In this document: positions 38,466-52,840 of the stretch, piece after piece
How positions within the stretch are numbered: position 1 is the stretch's first letter
Layout: the number at the start of each line of letters is the position of its first letter
Assembly (NCBI GenBank): GCA_034509425.1
Contig: JAVTVJ010000047.1
Span: forward strand, 2,542,001 to 2,606,000
Source of the DNA: Eopsaltria australis
Lineage: Eukaryota > Chordata > Aves > Passeriformes > Petroicidae
Direction of reading: 5' to 3'
Length of the DNA: 64,000 nucleotides
Notes under the pieces: generated by a model
The model's input: only the letters and a program-made list of their open reading frames with translations
Told to the model about the DNA's origin: nothing
The model's database searches: none
Translations under genes and position numbers: made by a program

Positions 38466-40387
38466 TGTGCTCTGGCCATTTTTTGCTTCAAGTACTGCAA
38501 TTAATGCAGTTTCTCACCATGCTCCTTAGTACTCTCTTTGGCCTAACAAGAGCAGTTTAATTGTTCTGCCTATTTTCCACTTCTCAAAGATTCATATATA
38601 AGTCCAGATGCTCAAATGCTCTCTGCAATGCCAAGCCCTTGCTGTGTATGGAGCAAGAGGACAGACTTTGGCTACAACATGAATTCCAATGCACACCAGG
38701 TCTGTTTAGCCATTCTCTGTGCACACATTGATATGGGTGTGCAAATTTGGAGATTACTTTTTAAGCCTTGTGCAATGTTGTGAAATGCAAGCAGACTGTG
38801 TATGCAACAAGTGTTTTCTAGGCCACTTGGAATTTCAGTTGCTGCTGCTCCTCATGACCATTTGAAAGATCACGCTGAATCCTCGTCACAACAAATGAGG
38901 GGAGGCATGTACCTAGAGTGGGTGACACAAAATATGTAGTTGGAGATTTTTACCTGGTGGCCCCCTGAAACCACTGCCACTGCTGATCATTCCATGCTCC
39001 TCTCCTGGTTGACCCTGATCATTTCTGCCTGCACCTTTCTAGAGGGTAAATGATCTTCTATTCTGTCAATGACTATCCAGTTGTAGATCCCTGTGGCTTT
39101 TACAATTTCTTCTCCTGAAGCGGTTGCTACTATTATGTATTAATTCTGCCTCAAATTGATTTTGTTCAATATAAAAGTATCAGTCCTCTCAAATATGATT
39201 TCTGTACTTCTTCTATTTTTTTCTGGGTTCAGGGAGGGTTTTTTTATCTTCTTTCCTTTTATTTCACATCACTGGTCTCTCATGAAAGGCCTAATCTGAA
39301 GCATTTAGTTTCTGTCTCAGTACTTCTTCTTGAAGTGGTCCTTGTTTTTCTATCACCATGACTACAGTTCTGCTCTAAACAGACCTGTAACAGGCCATTA
39401 CCTGTTTTAGCTACTGTTATTCACTGTCAGCTTCTTTTTCAGGTTTTCTGTACTCCCTTTAGCCTAACCAAAAGATTGTTAATCTACCTTCTCCTCCCCT
39501 ACACTTGAAGGATCCCATCTCATTTCTTATTCTTGCCATTGGCTCCCTACCTCCTTACCCTTCAGAGGTTTTTCTCTTCTTTGTTCCCTCTCTTGCTTTC
39601 TGAGTGCCTCCTGGTGCTAACCTGCCACAGTATCTCTTGTCTCCTCCCAGCCTCTGTTCTGTAGCCTGCCTTTACTTTGGAAACTGAGTGAGTTGAAGCA
39701 ATGCCAGTTCTATAGAGAGAACTCATGCACAGAACCCTTGACTCCTGAAGGTCATCTATCAGGTCCACGGTAGATTAGGAAAGAAATCCCAGTGTTTCTG
39801 AGTGACATCCAGTCATCCAGCCCAGGAGTTCCCTTCTCCATTCAGACCTGCTGCCCTGGTGATTCTTCATCTCCGCAGGATCCATTTTTTCCTGGAGACA
39901 ATTGCCTTGTGTTTTTTCTTGACCACACTTGACTCTGAATTCTTTGGGAACAACTTTAGTGTTTCTGTACTTGCAAAGCACCCAGTTCACCTTTAAAGTG
40001 CCACATAAATGTTTTCCCCACCTAATTATAGTAGCCAGTGGCTTAGACATGCTGTACTGTACTTGGGGAGGAAACAGACAGATTTCTGTGCATCACACAG
40101 AGGAAATCGACAGACTGTGTTTGCTCGCTAATTGAAACATTTCACTGACTTTAGCTTGAGCAATATAAAACTGCTTTGAATAGCCTAAATGCGCCTCTGT
40201 TAAGATTTCAGATAAGATCTCTTGCCAGAACTGTGATGCTGCCTAGGTAACAGTGATGGTCAGGGCAAAGTGTTGGCTCCGAAGCATGGGAACAGAAAGC
40301 ATGACCCTATCTTTTCCCTCGTCTTCTGGAATTTAAGGGACTAATATTCTCAGAAAACTTTGTGTCTTAAAGGATGAAAAATCTGAC
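38466..40387. other. Intergenic DNA
   Basis: About 1.9 kb, pyrimidine-rich in places (TTTC/CTTT-rich text around 39200-39600 on the plus strand). No gene, RNA or mobile element is recognised. Confidence 0.6.
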
Positions 40388-40497
40388 TAGACATGGTCCT
40401 GAAAAACTTGCTCTAGGTGACCCTGCTTGGATAGGAGTTTGCACTAGATCACATCAAGAGGTCTCTTCCAACCCCAGGAATTCTGTTAGTCTATGAG
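40388..40497 (+). mobile_element. Short CR1 LINE 3' fragment
   Basis: The phrases CTTGCTCTAGGTGACCCTGC, GATCACATCAAGAGGTCTCT and CCAACCCCAGGAATTCTG resemble the last 100 bases of CR1 in plus orientation. It is short and diverged. Confidence 0.85.
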
Positions 40498-43400
40498 CTA
40501 AGCTCTTCCAGGCTGTATCACCTACAATCTATATGCTCCTTCCAGGCAGCAAAGAGAACTACAGGGGATGCAAAGCCCTTTGTCTGAAATCAGACAAAGG
40601 GTGGGGGACCCCTGTTCATCCTGTAAAGAAAGTTTAGCTGGAGAATTGTTCTTTTCCTAACCCTATTCTCCTTACTCACATTTTTTATGAGTAAGGCTTG
40701 GGAACCCAGAGTACAACAGGCTGAATTTATTCATAGTCTGAGCATTATGAAAGCACCCTCTGAGGCAGTTTCCTCTCACGATGCCACACCATTGAAGGCA
40801 GCCCTGACCTTTGGGGACCACCCTCTTCAGGAATGGATGGTTATTCAGCCTGCATCCTGTTTAAGAACCACACGCCCCTCCTGAGTACCGGCTCACGGCT
40901 GGAGCAAGGCCTTCACCATCTGTTTCAGAGTTCCCACTGTGGAGCAGCACTCCTGAAATGACCAGCTGTGAGAGTGAGACCCACTCTTCCTGGTGCTGGG
41001 TCAAAACTGAGCTCCCTCTGGGTGTACCAGCTAATGCAAGACCGATCCCACAAACCTGCAGGCAGAGGTGTCAGCAACTTGGCTGGCATTAGAAGGAAAA
41101 CACACCCTTGGAATACAGCCTTGCATATCATTTAGCCTCAGCTGAATACATGTAGGAAACAGTGATCTGGCTCCCTCAATTCTTATTCTAGATAAGCCCT
41201 TTGAAGTCCATGTATGCTGCAGGCAGGGCCAGCTTGGCATTTTTGCCAAGTCGGTGAAACATTTTGACATCAACTTCTTTCCTCTTCCCCAAAACAACAA
41301 CCGGCTCTTGTTCTGCTTATTTTAATCCTGAGAAAAAACTTCATCCCATTTCCGTCTTGCTCTGCATTACTATGAGGGAACACCATTGCCGCCACAGTTT
41401 CTTTCATGCATGAATACACAGACTCATTGCATACAAATCTCCCTTTTGTCAGTGTCCAGCCCCCAGTGCCTGCACTGGGTTTCACACTGATTCCAGCAAG
41501 AGGTTGGAGAAGGAGAGAGCAGGTTGCAGAGCAGAGAACAGACTGTGCTTGCCATTCTTCATGCTGCAGAGAGTCAAACTAGTAGTTTCTTACAAGAAAT
41601 AAGGTTGTGAAGGATCTAGTTTAGGCTGACTTCACCATAGCAGATACTTCTCTAATCTTAAAAACTCCAGTACAAGGATTCCACACATTTCTCTTTGGGA
41701 GCTTGGTTCAGTGTTTTGTGATGTGTTGGAGACTCTGACTTGGGGCTACCCTCTGTCCAAATTTGCTAGATATTTTCTTTTTCTGCCCAGAAAATTTGCC
41801 TGCACAGATGTTTGAGGATTGTCTGCAGCTTGGATGGGAAGGCTACATATGTGGAAAACCTGGCCATATCCCCAGGATCTGTGCTGACCTATTGTACAAT
41901 CTGTGTACAGGAAACTAGACCAGGAAGCACTGATCTTATTCTATGAATGGGATGTGGCTGCTTGGTGAATACATGGTACATTCAGTGTCCCAAAAGTGTG
42001 GGATTTACTACATATAAGCAACATATCTGATCACAGATTCAGAGAGCAGTACTGGATTCACTGCATGGGCACTGCAGAGCATGACAGAAGTGAGAAATAT
42101 ACTGAAACTGGGATCCTGAAAACACACAACAGCAATTTGTGATGCTGAGATTATTAGACCGACACTTTTGCAGTATCTTGGGTCCTGCTTTCAGTTGCAC
42201 TTATCCTTTTGTGGCCTGGCCCAAGCCACCCAGGCCTCTACCTTCCCAGTCTTCCCCCATTATTTTTTCCTCCCATATTAAGTTCAGTAAGTGCCAAATA
42301 TATTTTGGGGAGATACCCTGAACAGAAGCACAGCAACCCTACGCTGGCTGTAGGACATGACACACTCACACTTCCCTTAATCATCCGAAGACACTGCAGG
42401 TGAGGGGTGGCAGAGCACTGGGGAGAAGAGCAAGGGGAAATCAAAAGGTACTGGGCATCAGTACTTCCCTTCTTGTCTTCCACCACTCCTCACTGTCATG
42501 CTTTTATGCCGACACAGCTGTTTGCATGACCACAGGATGACCTAGAAAAAGGGAAATTCCGCACTAAGTAATGTTTTGAGTTTTGCTTGGGTTGTTTTTA
42601 CTTTAGCCAACAAGCAATTGTGCAGGTCTCACTGAAGCTGCCACTTGACTGTCTCTGATCAGAAGGGTGCAGCAGGGCCAAATGTCCCTTAGACCAGCAC
42701 TGCATAGAATATCACAAAGGAGGTGGCATAGTAGCAATGCCTGACCAGCTTCTTGATTCCCCCTCTGCCATGTCCCCTTACTCTTGTCATCTCCCCCACT
42801 GACACTTGGGTATACTGTGCAATGCCATGCATGGCTGCTTGGTGAACCAGCCCAGGCAACCAATCCAGCTGAAAAAGAATCCATTAGAATAAAACTAAAA
42901 GGGACCATTGTCAGTGCCATCCCTTCCTCAGTGGGGTCCACTGCACAGGTGGAAAGGAACAATGAGGGCATGGCTTGCTTCACCCTATGTTCATGCCTAA
43001 GAGGTCCCCCCATGACTCTCAGCCTTTGCTGTGTGAAACATAGGCATGCTCCTCTCACCTAAACTAACTGTATTCTCAAATTTTGTTTCTCAGTGCAATC
43101 TTCCATTCTGAAGGGAAGGGTGATAATTTTTCATGAAAATTCACATTGTTTTGTTAGCAAATAAACTCACGTTTGGCACAACATCCACCATGTCTGCCAG
43201 ATCAGCAGGGTTTTTTTTTCTCTGCCCTGCCTCTTTTCCTCCTTGTTTCATTTTTCCCTTCCAGTACTCTCACAATTTAGACTGGACCCTCTTGTAACAG
43301 CAAGTCAGCAACTTGCTCTGGGCAAAACAATTTGTACACTAGATTTATTGTCTTCCTACTTGGATGTCCATCTTGTAATGTCTTCCACATCCAAGCTCAT

Positions 43401-46400
43401 CCAAGTTTCTTTCTCTCTTTCTTCCTCTGTACTTTGAGCTTAGTGTTTTGAAGGAAGTTGATCAAACTGAGCATTCTTGTGAATTTGAGCTTGGTTGCCA
43501 AGAATGTAAGTGATTCATCCCCCTGTAAGGAAAAGTGCTGGCAATAAAACATTCCCCATTCCCCCTTTTTTTACATGCAAAATACTGTTACTGCTCAAAA
43601 CAAGCAGATCTTTTTACTCTGAACAAAGTGTTACCCTATTAATTGCACAACAACTAAAATTCTTAAAATACCTTTCAGCTCTATTCTTAGAAGGAAATAT
43701 TGCCAGCAAAGGCCTTGGAAGTGATGAGATGTAAATTACAAGCACTAGTAAAGCACAATGAAATGGTACCTTGCCTCATATCCTTCACATTCTTCTCTTA
43801 CCCTCGGCAGGACCAAATTCCAGCAGTTTTTCCTGTACGCTTTGTGTCATGGATATTTAAAGAACCCTTCAGGGAAATACAAAATAATTTCAGGGGACAA
43901 AGGTGTTATTTCCTTGCATGAAGACAGTGCAGGAGCTGAATCAGCTATTCAGTGAGAAGAGTTTCATGTCCCAGTTTGTTCCCTAAGGCGGTACTGGCAT
44001 GGCTGGACAGGCACATGCCTTGGCTTAAACTCCCCAGGGATCTGCCATGGACACATTCCCTGTGCAGGGAAACTCTGCCTGCACCATGCCTGTCTCATTC
44101 CTCTTCTGCTACAGTGCTACAGCAAGGAAAGGTTTTCACATGTCCAACAAATATTGAGCCTGGTGCTCTGCACACTCCTCTCCCAGAAGTCAGAGGGCTT
44201 TGTTTATAATTTGGCAGCACAAGAAAAGGTGGTTTGGGATTTGGTATGCATTGTTACAGTCAGGAAAGCAGGATTCATCTTTTCTGGAAGTCTTTTAAAA
44301 GCCATGACATTAGCAAAAGACTGCATTGCTATTTGTCAGAGTTTTGGCTTTGCTCCTGGCTGGGCCAGGAAATGGTGTGCACAAAGTATAATTCCCGCAT
44401 TTCAGCAATGCCCCTGCAGCCTTGCTTAGTCAGTGACACACACGTAGGGCCAACAACACTTGCACCTGATGTTTTTCAATCTTGCCAAGGACCTGCTGCT
44501 TTCAACTGCCTTTTCCCATCTATTTTCTCTGCCAGCTAGCCACTGATGAAGCCACTCACTATCCTGGTGGCTGGGGTCATGGGATTGCTGTCCCAGCAAG
44601 AAGCCAACTCATTCAGGCAGCCTGAAGAAACTGTAAACTCCCCTGCAGTTTAGCTGTCAGCACGTGAACAGAGCTAATGGAGCCGTATAACTCACAGCCT
44701 GCAAGAGAGAAGGAGTAGGAAGAACTTTGGAGCTCCCAGAAGCAGGTGCACAGCCCATTCTTGGTGGCCTTCCACCACTGACACCACCAAAAATTACCAG
44801 TTTAAGACAAGAGGCTTGAAGAATGTGGGGTGAAAAAACATTTACCAAAATCAAGGCACCCCTGAGCGCAAATGCACTAGAAACTTCTCCATGACTGACC
44901 AAAAAAGTCATCTGCCATCTAAACATGAAATGAAAAATGTGTAGTGCCTCCATAGGCCCCATTGTTTGCATCAGCTGGCCACGGCTCAAAGAACAACTCC
45001 AGCTATGTTAGCACAAATACAGAAACCTTCTCACTTCATTTGCAGCCCAGGATGGACAGACGCTCATGAATCTCTCATTCTGACTGGTCTTCACAGTTTC
45101 TAATCAGAAACCAATTAATAACTTTGACAGTGTATCATGTTGTCTTTGGCCATGGCTAAAATCCTTTCTGAATCTCATTCATGGGACTGTTTGAAGCATG
45201 CTTGAGCAGCAGCTCCGCATTTTTTTGGGTGAAGTTAGGCCCAAGTCTGAAAGAAGCACTCAGCAGCCAGACTGCTGAACTTCAACATTTTAAGATCTAG
45301 CCCACACAGCAGAATCTGTATGCAAGAATTTAGCAATAACTGTGCCGTGTTCTTAATGAAATATTAAGAACCTCTAAATTTTCAAACTTAATATGCTTAG
45401 TAGTTGCTCACCTGTAACAGGCAGAGGAATCTGTCCATACCTCTGGGAACAGAATTCTTGTACTTTTTGTATTTGAGAGTTTCAATTCCTTTCATATAGT
45501 GAGGGTTTCTTTTTCTAGTATTTGGGTTTTTTTAAAATTTGAAAATTCTGAGATATCTTTTTGAAGGTAACTTTGGGCCATTATCACTTTATCTTTTAAA
45601 ATTCTGAACACTGCATTAAATTGGTGTATCAGCTGGTAATTATTATGCCTTTACACTCTTTAAGCCCAAATAAAAGAGAGCTTATTTTATCTTGCTTCAC
45701 ATTGAACAAATCTAATCTAAGGGATGTAGAAGTATCATTTCTCCTGCTCTTCTGTGACCTGTAGTTTTATAGAAATGATTCTGAATTATTATTTACTTTG
45801 TCACAGGGATAACAAAACATAAAGCTAACTGTAAAGAAGTGTCAACCCAAGATTTTTTTTCCTATTCACTTCTTTTTAAATATTTTTTTCTTCCCCCTCT
45901 CTTCATTTGCAAGAATTTTCCCTTTAGCAAGTCTGTGAGGCACTTATTTATTTTTTTGAGAGCTGCGCTTTCTTATACAACTCGTGAACACAAAGTGTGC
46001 TGTTCACAGCAATCTGAAACATCACAGTCTGTCATGCTGTCACATAGCATGTCCCATCATACAGTCATTTGAAAGCACCAGCTTATGGACAGATGTCCCC
46101 AGCACCTCCTGCCACATGCAAAATGTAATATAATACAGCTGATAAACATTGACAGCAGTACATAGAGAGGTTATTCTTTTTTGGTCTAAGGAATAGGCGT
46201 ACACAAATTTTCTAGGAACTTTTGAAGTTACTGTGTGCTGGAGCCAAAGCGATTCTGCCTTGCATTTTGCAGTACATTCTGTTTTACTGGCACTATTCCT
46301 GCCACAACCATTAGGTTATTTCAGTGTTTCCACTAAAGACCATGTCCCTGAGGAGCTTATGGTACCCAAGCTGTCAGAATTCATTCTGGACTCAATCATC

Positions 46401-49361
46401 ACATATTGTAAACTCCCAGTGATGCACGTTTCCTTTCTTTAAAAAAGATTGTCAGAGTTAATTGATATAGCATGGCATTCAGTGAAGAATTTGGTTTTAT
46501 ACTGAAATATTCAAAATATTGTGGGTAATTTATCACAGCCAGAATACTTTCATCACCAGTCACCACTCAGAAAAAACACCCAAAAGAAACCAAAAAGAGA
46601 AAGAGAATTGTGTTTTCTGACCTTCTTGTTGAGCCACAAAAGATATTTCTGCAAGGCAGCTGAGCTGTCTCAGGGTGCTGAGGCTTTGCTTTGCGCTTGA
46701 CAAGGCTGGCCACATGGAACTACTTATTTTGGAGAAAAGTTTTGCTTGACTCTTTATGATGATGCTTCTGGAGGCAGGACATATGTAATGGCTTGCACAA
46801 CACCATCCTTTCTTATGAAGGATACACACTGCTCTCACAAACCTTCTGCAGGGCTCTGTGAGCCCCAGAATAAAGCCAGAAAAAACATGCCTCTTACTGG
46901 GGCTGCCCAGAGAGGATTTACTTGCCAACAGTCCCCTCGTCATTGCAGAATCAGTGTGAAATGCCACAGATATGGGAGGTTCTTTGTGTTAAGATCCATC
47001 ATACTAGGGCAGAAACCAGAGAGGGAAATACCTGTTCTCAGCATGCAGGATCCATCTTCATCCATCTACTGTTTTCAATAGGAGCAGTGTGTGCCACAGA
47101 CTGGAAACTTCTAGGAGTGTATGGCAAGATGAAAAGAAGCATAACCAGGGAGCTGCATATAAAATATATGTATGTTGGTACACTCAATTGGAGTTTTCTT
47201 CTTCGTGAGAAAAAGCTTAAGTACTTTAATACTATTCTTCCATGGGAAGGGAAAATAACATATATTTGGGGGAAGATCCTGAAATAACCGTCAACCTAAT
47301 CTGTTAACACTTACTCATGGAAATGTTCCCACCAAAGCATGACCAGGAATGTGTCTATCTGATGGAGACACTCACCCCCTTCTCAGACTTGTGTGTCGTG
47401 TTCCAGGATGGGACCACATAAATCCAGGAAGCAGGCAGGGAAGGGATTTGTCTGCACAGGAAATGGGGAAGACAATATTGAGGACATCCCTTCCAGCTGT
47501 GGATGTTGCAAGGGAACATGCTGGCTTTGCCATGCAGGGCACTTGGAGGACAGTGCTGTTGCCCTCAGAGCAGCCAACATAGGGCAGCAGGTCAGGCAGC
47601 CTCTGTGTCCCCAGGGAAAATTGGTTCACTCACTGGGCAGCAGCAGCATCTGTAGCTGGGGAAAGCACCAGCAACGAAAGTAACCTTCACACTGGCTTGG
47701 TTTCTCACCACTGCTTCCAGTAGTGGAGCTGACCCAGAGAAGGAAAACCAGGAAACAGTTCCCAGGGAGCACAGGCAGGGACCCACGCTGCTGACCTAAC
47801 TATCTGCAGTGAATTACAGGCTGACCAACTTCCAGTGTTGGTTGTCCTCCCTATAAAACACGTCTCATACACAATTTAAAAAATTTCCGCTGACTGAAAT
47901 GACAACCCATTTGTTCCTCCCTTACAGTGTAGGAACATTTTTGTACTGAGGTAATTTCAGACAAACAGTAGGGGGGAAATCAGGAATCTATGGTAGAGTA
48001 TTACTCAAGTTATAAAAGCAGTTTACTACTCTATTGTGTGTCTAAAATTTCTGAAATATTGTAGCAGATGTATTTTATAGAGAAATGGCAACATGTTTTA
48101 ATGAAATCCAGGTTTAGATTCTGGCAACACTTCTTCCTTAATTTTATATTTTGTAACTGAGTCTACAACTCCACCAGGAAAAAGCAATAGAATATTTAGC
48201 ACACCTCACCATCTCACCTTCATGTGTATTTGTATAGAGAAGAAAATATCTATGTGACAGATCAGGAGTTACTTTTTCTTTACTTGAAACTGAAGTCTGC
48301 CTCTGCTGACAACTAAAAGTTCCAGTTTGTTCTGATCCCCTCCAGGTGAAATTCAAGCGGTCATTACAGCTTTTTGCTGGATCTCTCTTGCATAAGCTGT
48401 ACTCTCCAGCTGATTTAGGTTGTGAGCAGTTTTGCACTGGATCGGCCTGAAGTGCTGTGGCTCTCCAGCTCCCTCCTCACACTGCTTAGGGGATGCAGGC
48501 AGGGGCACATCCTGCATCCTTTATTGCTGCCCACTGTGGGGAGCAGTACCCTGAGGAAAACAAGACAGATCACTGTTCCCAGCTCCCGAGTTCAGGTCTG
48601 CAGAGCTCAGGAGCATTGTGGGCATCCTTCTGAATCCCTCACATGCCCAGGTGCCCAATATTAGTATCACCTGACTTCAGATAAATCACAGGGTTTCAAA
48701 AATATATTACAGTTCAGTCAACTGTATTTGCTTTATGAGAATATTTCTAACAGAGTAGGCATATCTGACAAATCTTATTTCTTTCTCAAAAGTATGTGAA
48801 TGCTGCAAGTTTCTGACAAACTGTTGTTCATATCTAAAAAGAACAGAAGTAACAGAAATGCAAGTGATAATGCTCATCTGCCTAATCCATTATTCTTTGA
48901 ATATGTTTTTCTGAAACTGAAAAAAAAGCATCCTGAGGATACTCTTTTAGGAAACACCTGATGTGGAATAGTTCCAGCAGAATGGCAGAATTATAAAATT
49001 TGGCAGCATCACAAAACACTTTCAACTTTAATCAAGGTCTTACACTGGCAGGTATGAGGCAGCTTGTTTACAAGGCACAGCAGTGGCTCTGCCTTGGGGC
49101 GAGAACAAGGCTACACAGCCTGACTGCTGCTACTGCCACATTAGCAGTTAAATCATTTTGTGATAGAACAGTAAATCACCTTCAAAGCATTTTTATTAAC
49201 TGTAGGTCCATTTGACAACTTTACAGAAAAAAAAAAAAAAAAGAAGAGTAAAACATATATGTAATTTATTTACAAGTACAGATTCCTCCCAGGAAGCTAA
49301 GTCTTGATGCTCCTGAATCAGGATGCTGCCTCGGGAGTCTCTGCAGACTTTACACACCCAG
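40498..49361. other. Intergenic DNA between LATS2 and SAP18, second part
   Basis: Nearly 9 kb without a recognisable gene. Open frames of up to about 150 codons occur on both strands (for example 42603-43058 minus and 46560-46967 minus), but none shows a domain, a codon bias or splice structure that I can support. A TTT-rich stretch at 45840-45960 is a low-complexity tract. Distant LATS2 or SAP18 regulatory elements may lie here but cannot be identified by eye. Confidence 0.55.
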
Positions 49362-49863
49362 TGTGAAAGGAATGAGGGACTTGTCTTTACAAACAAACTG
49401 TGAGTCAGCTGGTAGATAAAACCAGCACTGAGAGATAAACAATGGGAAGGATTCCACTGATTGATGGATGCAATGAGAGAGATCTGTCTTTACAAACAAA
49501 CTGTAGGTCTGCTGATAAAGAAAACTGGATACTGAGAGATGAAAGAAACAACGGGAAGAACCATAAATTCCTTAAGGAATTCCACTAATTGACACAAGGA
49601 AAAGACAAAGGGGGGTACACATTAGATGGGGGTCTTAGGTATTAGGAAGTCTGTACCTCTCAAGTACCTCAGCCAATGGGGAAAGAGAGAGGGACATGAG
49701 GCCAGAAAATTAGGATAAGAAGGAGGCTACATCCTCCAAAAATTTGAGACACCCCAGAGGAAATGTCCCATGGCCTGTCCCTTTATTCAAATAACGTTAC
49801 AGGACTGCTCTATCTTCTTTTAGGACATAAACCTCTAGTGTTTGTGGATTAATTTTCCTGACA
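49362..49863 (+). mobile_element. Probable LTR with internal 103-bp duplication
   Basis: The segment starts TGTGAAAGG and ends CCTGACA, the TG...CA form of LTRs. The second half has the layout of R-U5: CCCATGGCCTGTCCCTTTAT followed by TCAAATAACG (a degraded AATAAA-like signal) and a T-rich end. It resembles a songbird LTR family that I recognise only loosely. Two imperfect copies of a unit beginning TGTCTTTACAAACAAACTGT lie at 49382 and 49485. No internal retroviral genes are adjacent. The boundaries are approximate, and no clean target-site duplication was seen. Confidence 0.55.
49382..49600 (+). repeat. Imperfect tandem duplication, period 103
   Basis: TGTCTTTACAAACAAACTGT occurs at 49382 and again at 49485. 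Both copies continue with a GTCTGCTG-like block, a CACTGAGAGATAAAC-like block, GGGAAG, and ATTCCACT followed by a TTGA-type end. The second copy is longer because of an insertion that includes the perfect 16-base palindrome AATTCCTTAAGGAATT at 49566-49581. Confidence 0.8.
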
Positions 49864-52840
49864 AATGCCAGAGTCCTTTTCTACCTCCCAGCCCCACCAG
49901 TCTGTCCTGCCCTGACTCATTCACCTGCTGCCTCACAGGCAGGTTAAATAGGACCACAGAAGCCCAAGAGTTATGCTGCACTTTGTGAGCCCAAATCATC
50001 TAATTTCAAAACAGAAACTGAAGCTTGTATGAAAATAGTGTAATTGTCTAGCAGCACTACAGGCTTCTTGAAATTCACACCAACTTTGGGACAAAATACA
50101 GGAAATTAAAACGCTGTAGTGAAATCTACTGCACACAGAGCATTCTGAACATAAAAACACACCCATGGCATCACCATGACACAAAATATAGGAAATACCA
50201 GTGATTGTATTTGCAAAGAAGTTGTGCTTGTGTTCTTCCTCCAGCAGTCAAAGCTGGTTTGCAGTAGAAGCTCCATCAAATTTGAGATTTTGCTCACTCA
50301 GTTGATTGTTAAGATGTTTGAAAGTTGATTGTGCTGTTGCCAGAACAGGGTGATTGAACTTTCCACAATCAAGATAAAGACCAAGTCCTCTATCAAAAAG
50401 GCTTTATGAGATACACATACAATCAAGAAAAATTAAGGGGCTATATGTAGTCCTGGTTAGAAAGAGCTCAGAAACACAGCCAATAATCCAGAAGTCCTGG
50501 GAGCCTTGTGAACCTGGAAGTAGCATGCTGCTGATGGTAACTGAGCTTCCTTGAACTCAGATTCAACACACTCGTGGGTCTGAAATGTTTGGAGTTCCTT
50601 ATTCTGGTCATGTTACAATTTTTCTGGTTTATGGGAGATTTGCCTCCAATGGTTGATATCCCAGGCTCAGCTGTGCCCTTACTTTTTGTATCTTCCCAAG
50701 GACATCTGTTATTTGCTACAATCCGTCCGTTCTGCCTAGAAAGTTTTAAGTTACCCTATACCAGCTGCTCAATTTGTTTTTCCCTTTCAGTCTCAAGTTA
50801 CTCACAGTTAGTGTTTCATAGGCCAATGGGCTCCTTGACCCACAGTGCTCTTCCCTAAAGAGCTGTGGCAGCTTTGCCCAGTCCCGAATCCTAATGGCAC
50901 CAAATGCCATCTCATTCAGGCCTGTCCTAGATGCCCCAACAAACAATTCACAGTTTGCTATTTAAATAACCACTTCCTTAAGAACATGTGTTAACAATAC
51001 TTGAAGGGGCAATTCACGCTTCCAAACCACTTGTCTCCTGCTCTACAGGCATTCACAGCTGGAAAACTTTGAGTCATATTTTGGGCCTTCACAACAACAA
51101 AAGCTGGAGACTTGCTCCTATGCACAGTCTGACCCTGCCTCACTGCCTCGGGGAGGAGCTCTCATTTTCCTTACAGCATGCCCTATATACACGTGTTGCA
51201 TGTACAGACATTTTTTGCACAGCACACGGCATCCCTGAACAAGCAGAGGAGACCTCTTGCCCCCCAAAACCTAAGGAGATGTGAAGAGAGGGTGAAGCAA
51301 TCAACCTCCCACTGCCACTGAAGGGACACCCCCTACTCCAGTCCTATTCTCTCCCTCCGCCTCCTAGCTCCCCCTGGACATGCACTTCCCACCACTTGCC
51401 TTGCACCAGGTCTAGCAATCGTGGAATCAGTTTTGGAAGTGTCAAATGAAATTAACTGACAGAGAACCAGCCCCCCACTAGGTAGTGTTCTCTTAACTTA
51501 TTTTTGCAAGCATCTAGTGAGAGTCATGCGTGGCAGAAGGGAGGGAAAAACCCCTCACATGACTAAGGACAAACAGCGGGAGCTAAATCCCCCTCCTCTG
51601 GCAAAAGCCAGCAGTTGGACCAACTCCAGTGCACATGAGACCTCAGCCTAAACTTGTGGGAACCCAGTTTATGGTGCTCTGCCTTGTTTAACCAGACAGT
51701 CCCATCCTGAGTAAAACCCACATCCTGCAGTCACATCACTACATTTTCATTTCCAAATAATTGTCAACTTTAGTTACGTGTCATAAGAACATAACATTAG
51801 AAGCTAAGAATTTAGACCAAAAATCAATTGTGTTGATACAGTCCATGTATAATAAATTAATTAATGCTTTAACTGACTTAAAACTCAGGCCCACTAGGGT
51901 CATTTCTCACATAAATAAAGTATTCCAAAAGTTCTAGCAGAAGGAACTACTCAGATTTGTAACAGAATTCTGCTTTATTTGTTACAGCTGTTCCCTTGCA
52001 ATACTTGATATAAATTCCTTTGTCTCAGAAATGGTAGTTCACACACTGAGCCCAAAGTGTGTATTATCATGGCAGATATAATTAATTTTAGCAGAGTAAT
52101 AAACTGTATCATTGCCTGAGAAATCAAATCCCACAAATGGTGTCGAGGCTGAATCATTCCCTATGGTAATAAAATGATGATACGCTATAACTTAATGTAG
52201 ATTAAAAACTGAGCAACACTATCCAAACTACTACAAAAGGAAGTTAATAAAAACTGAGGGTGAACTGTAGTAGGTTGCTGGATTTCTCCCCTTGTGTTTG
52301 GTGAGTCATAAATCAACATTTTAAACCAAATACTGTTGGTTATATTAGAGTTAAATGCAAGAGCTTCTTTTTGGTGGTATGAACCCATAACCATTTTTCT
52401 TCTTTATGATGTACACAGAAACATCACATGGGAAAATATTTTTATAATATTTGTCTCCCTTTATATTTTTATAATATTTTTCTCCCTTACATATTTTTTC
52501 AACAAATAATACCTTTGAAACATGCATCTACAGTGTTTGGAAGAGTGAAATCAAACCACATCGCCCTTAGAGCACAGGTACTTCAACACTTACAACACCT
52601 TAACGAGCACCTGCTTTTTTCATGGTGCAGAACTTAGAATACTTACTTCTGGTGCTAGACTTACACTCAGGACAGCAGCCCAAACACCCCCTGAACCCCC
52701 TGACTCAGAGATGTACACTGCACAGTGGGGACCCTGAGGCACAGCTCCAGTGGCACACAGGCTGCTCTCTGCTGCAAGCACCAACAGAGAATTGTGTGAG
52801 AGGTGCAGGCACACCGCAATAATATGGCATCAAATAGGGC
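49864..52840. other. Intergenic DNA upstream of SAP18
   Basis: About 3 kb of AT-rich DNA with no recognised gene. It contains a 27-base tandem duplication near 52437. Its short open frames show no recognisable domains. Confidence 0.55.
52437..52490 (+). repeat. Two-copy tandem repeat, 27-bp period
   Basis: TATTTTTATAATATTTGTCT at 52437 and TATTTTTATAATATTTTTCT at 52464 are two copies of an AT-rich unit, each followed by CCCTT. It is a small local duplication of no evident function. Confidence 0.85.
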
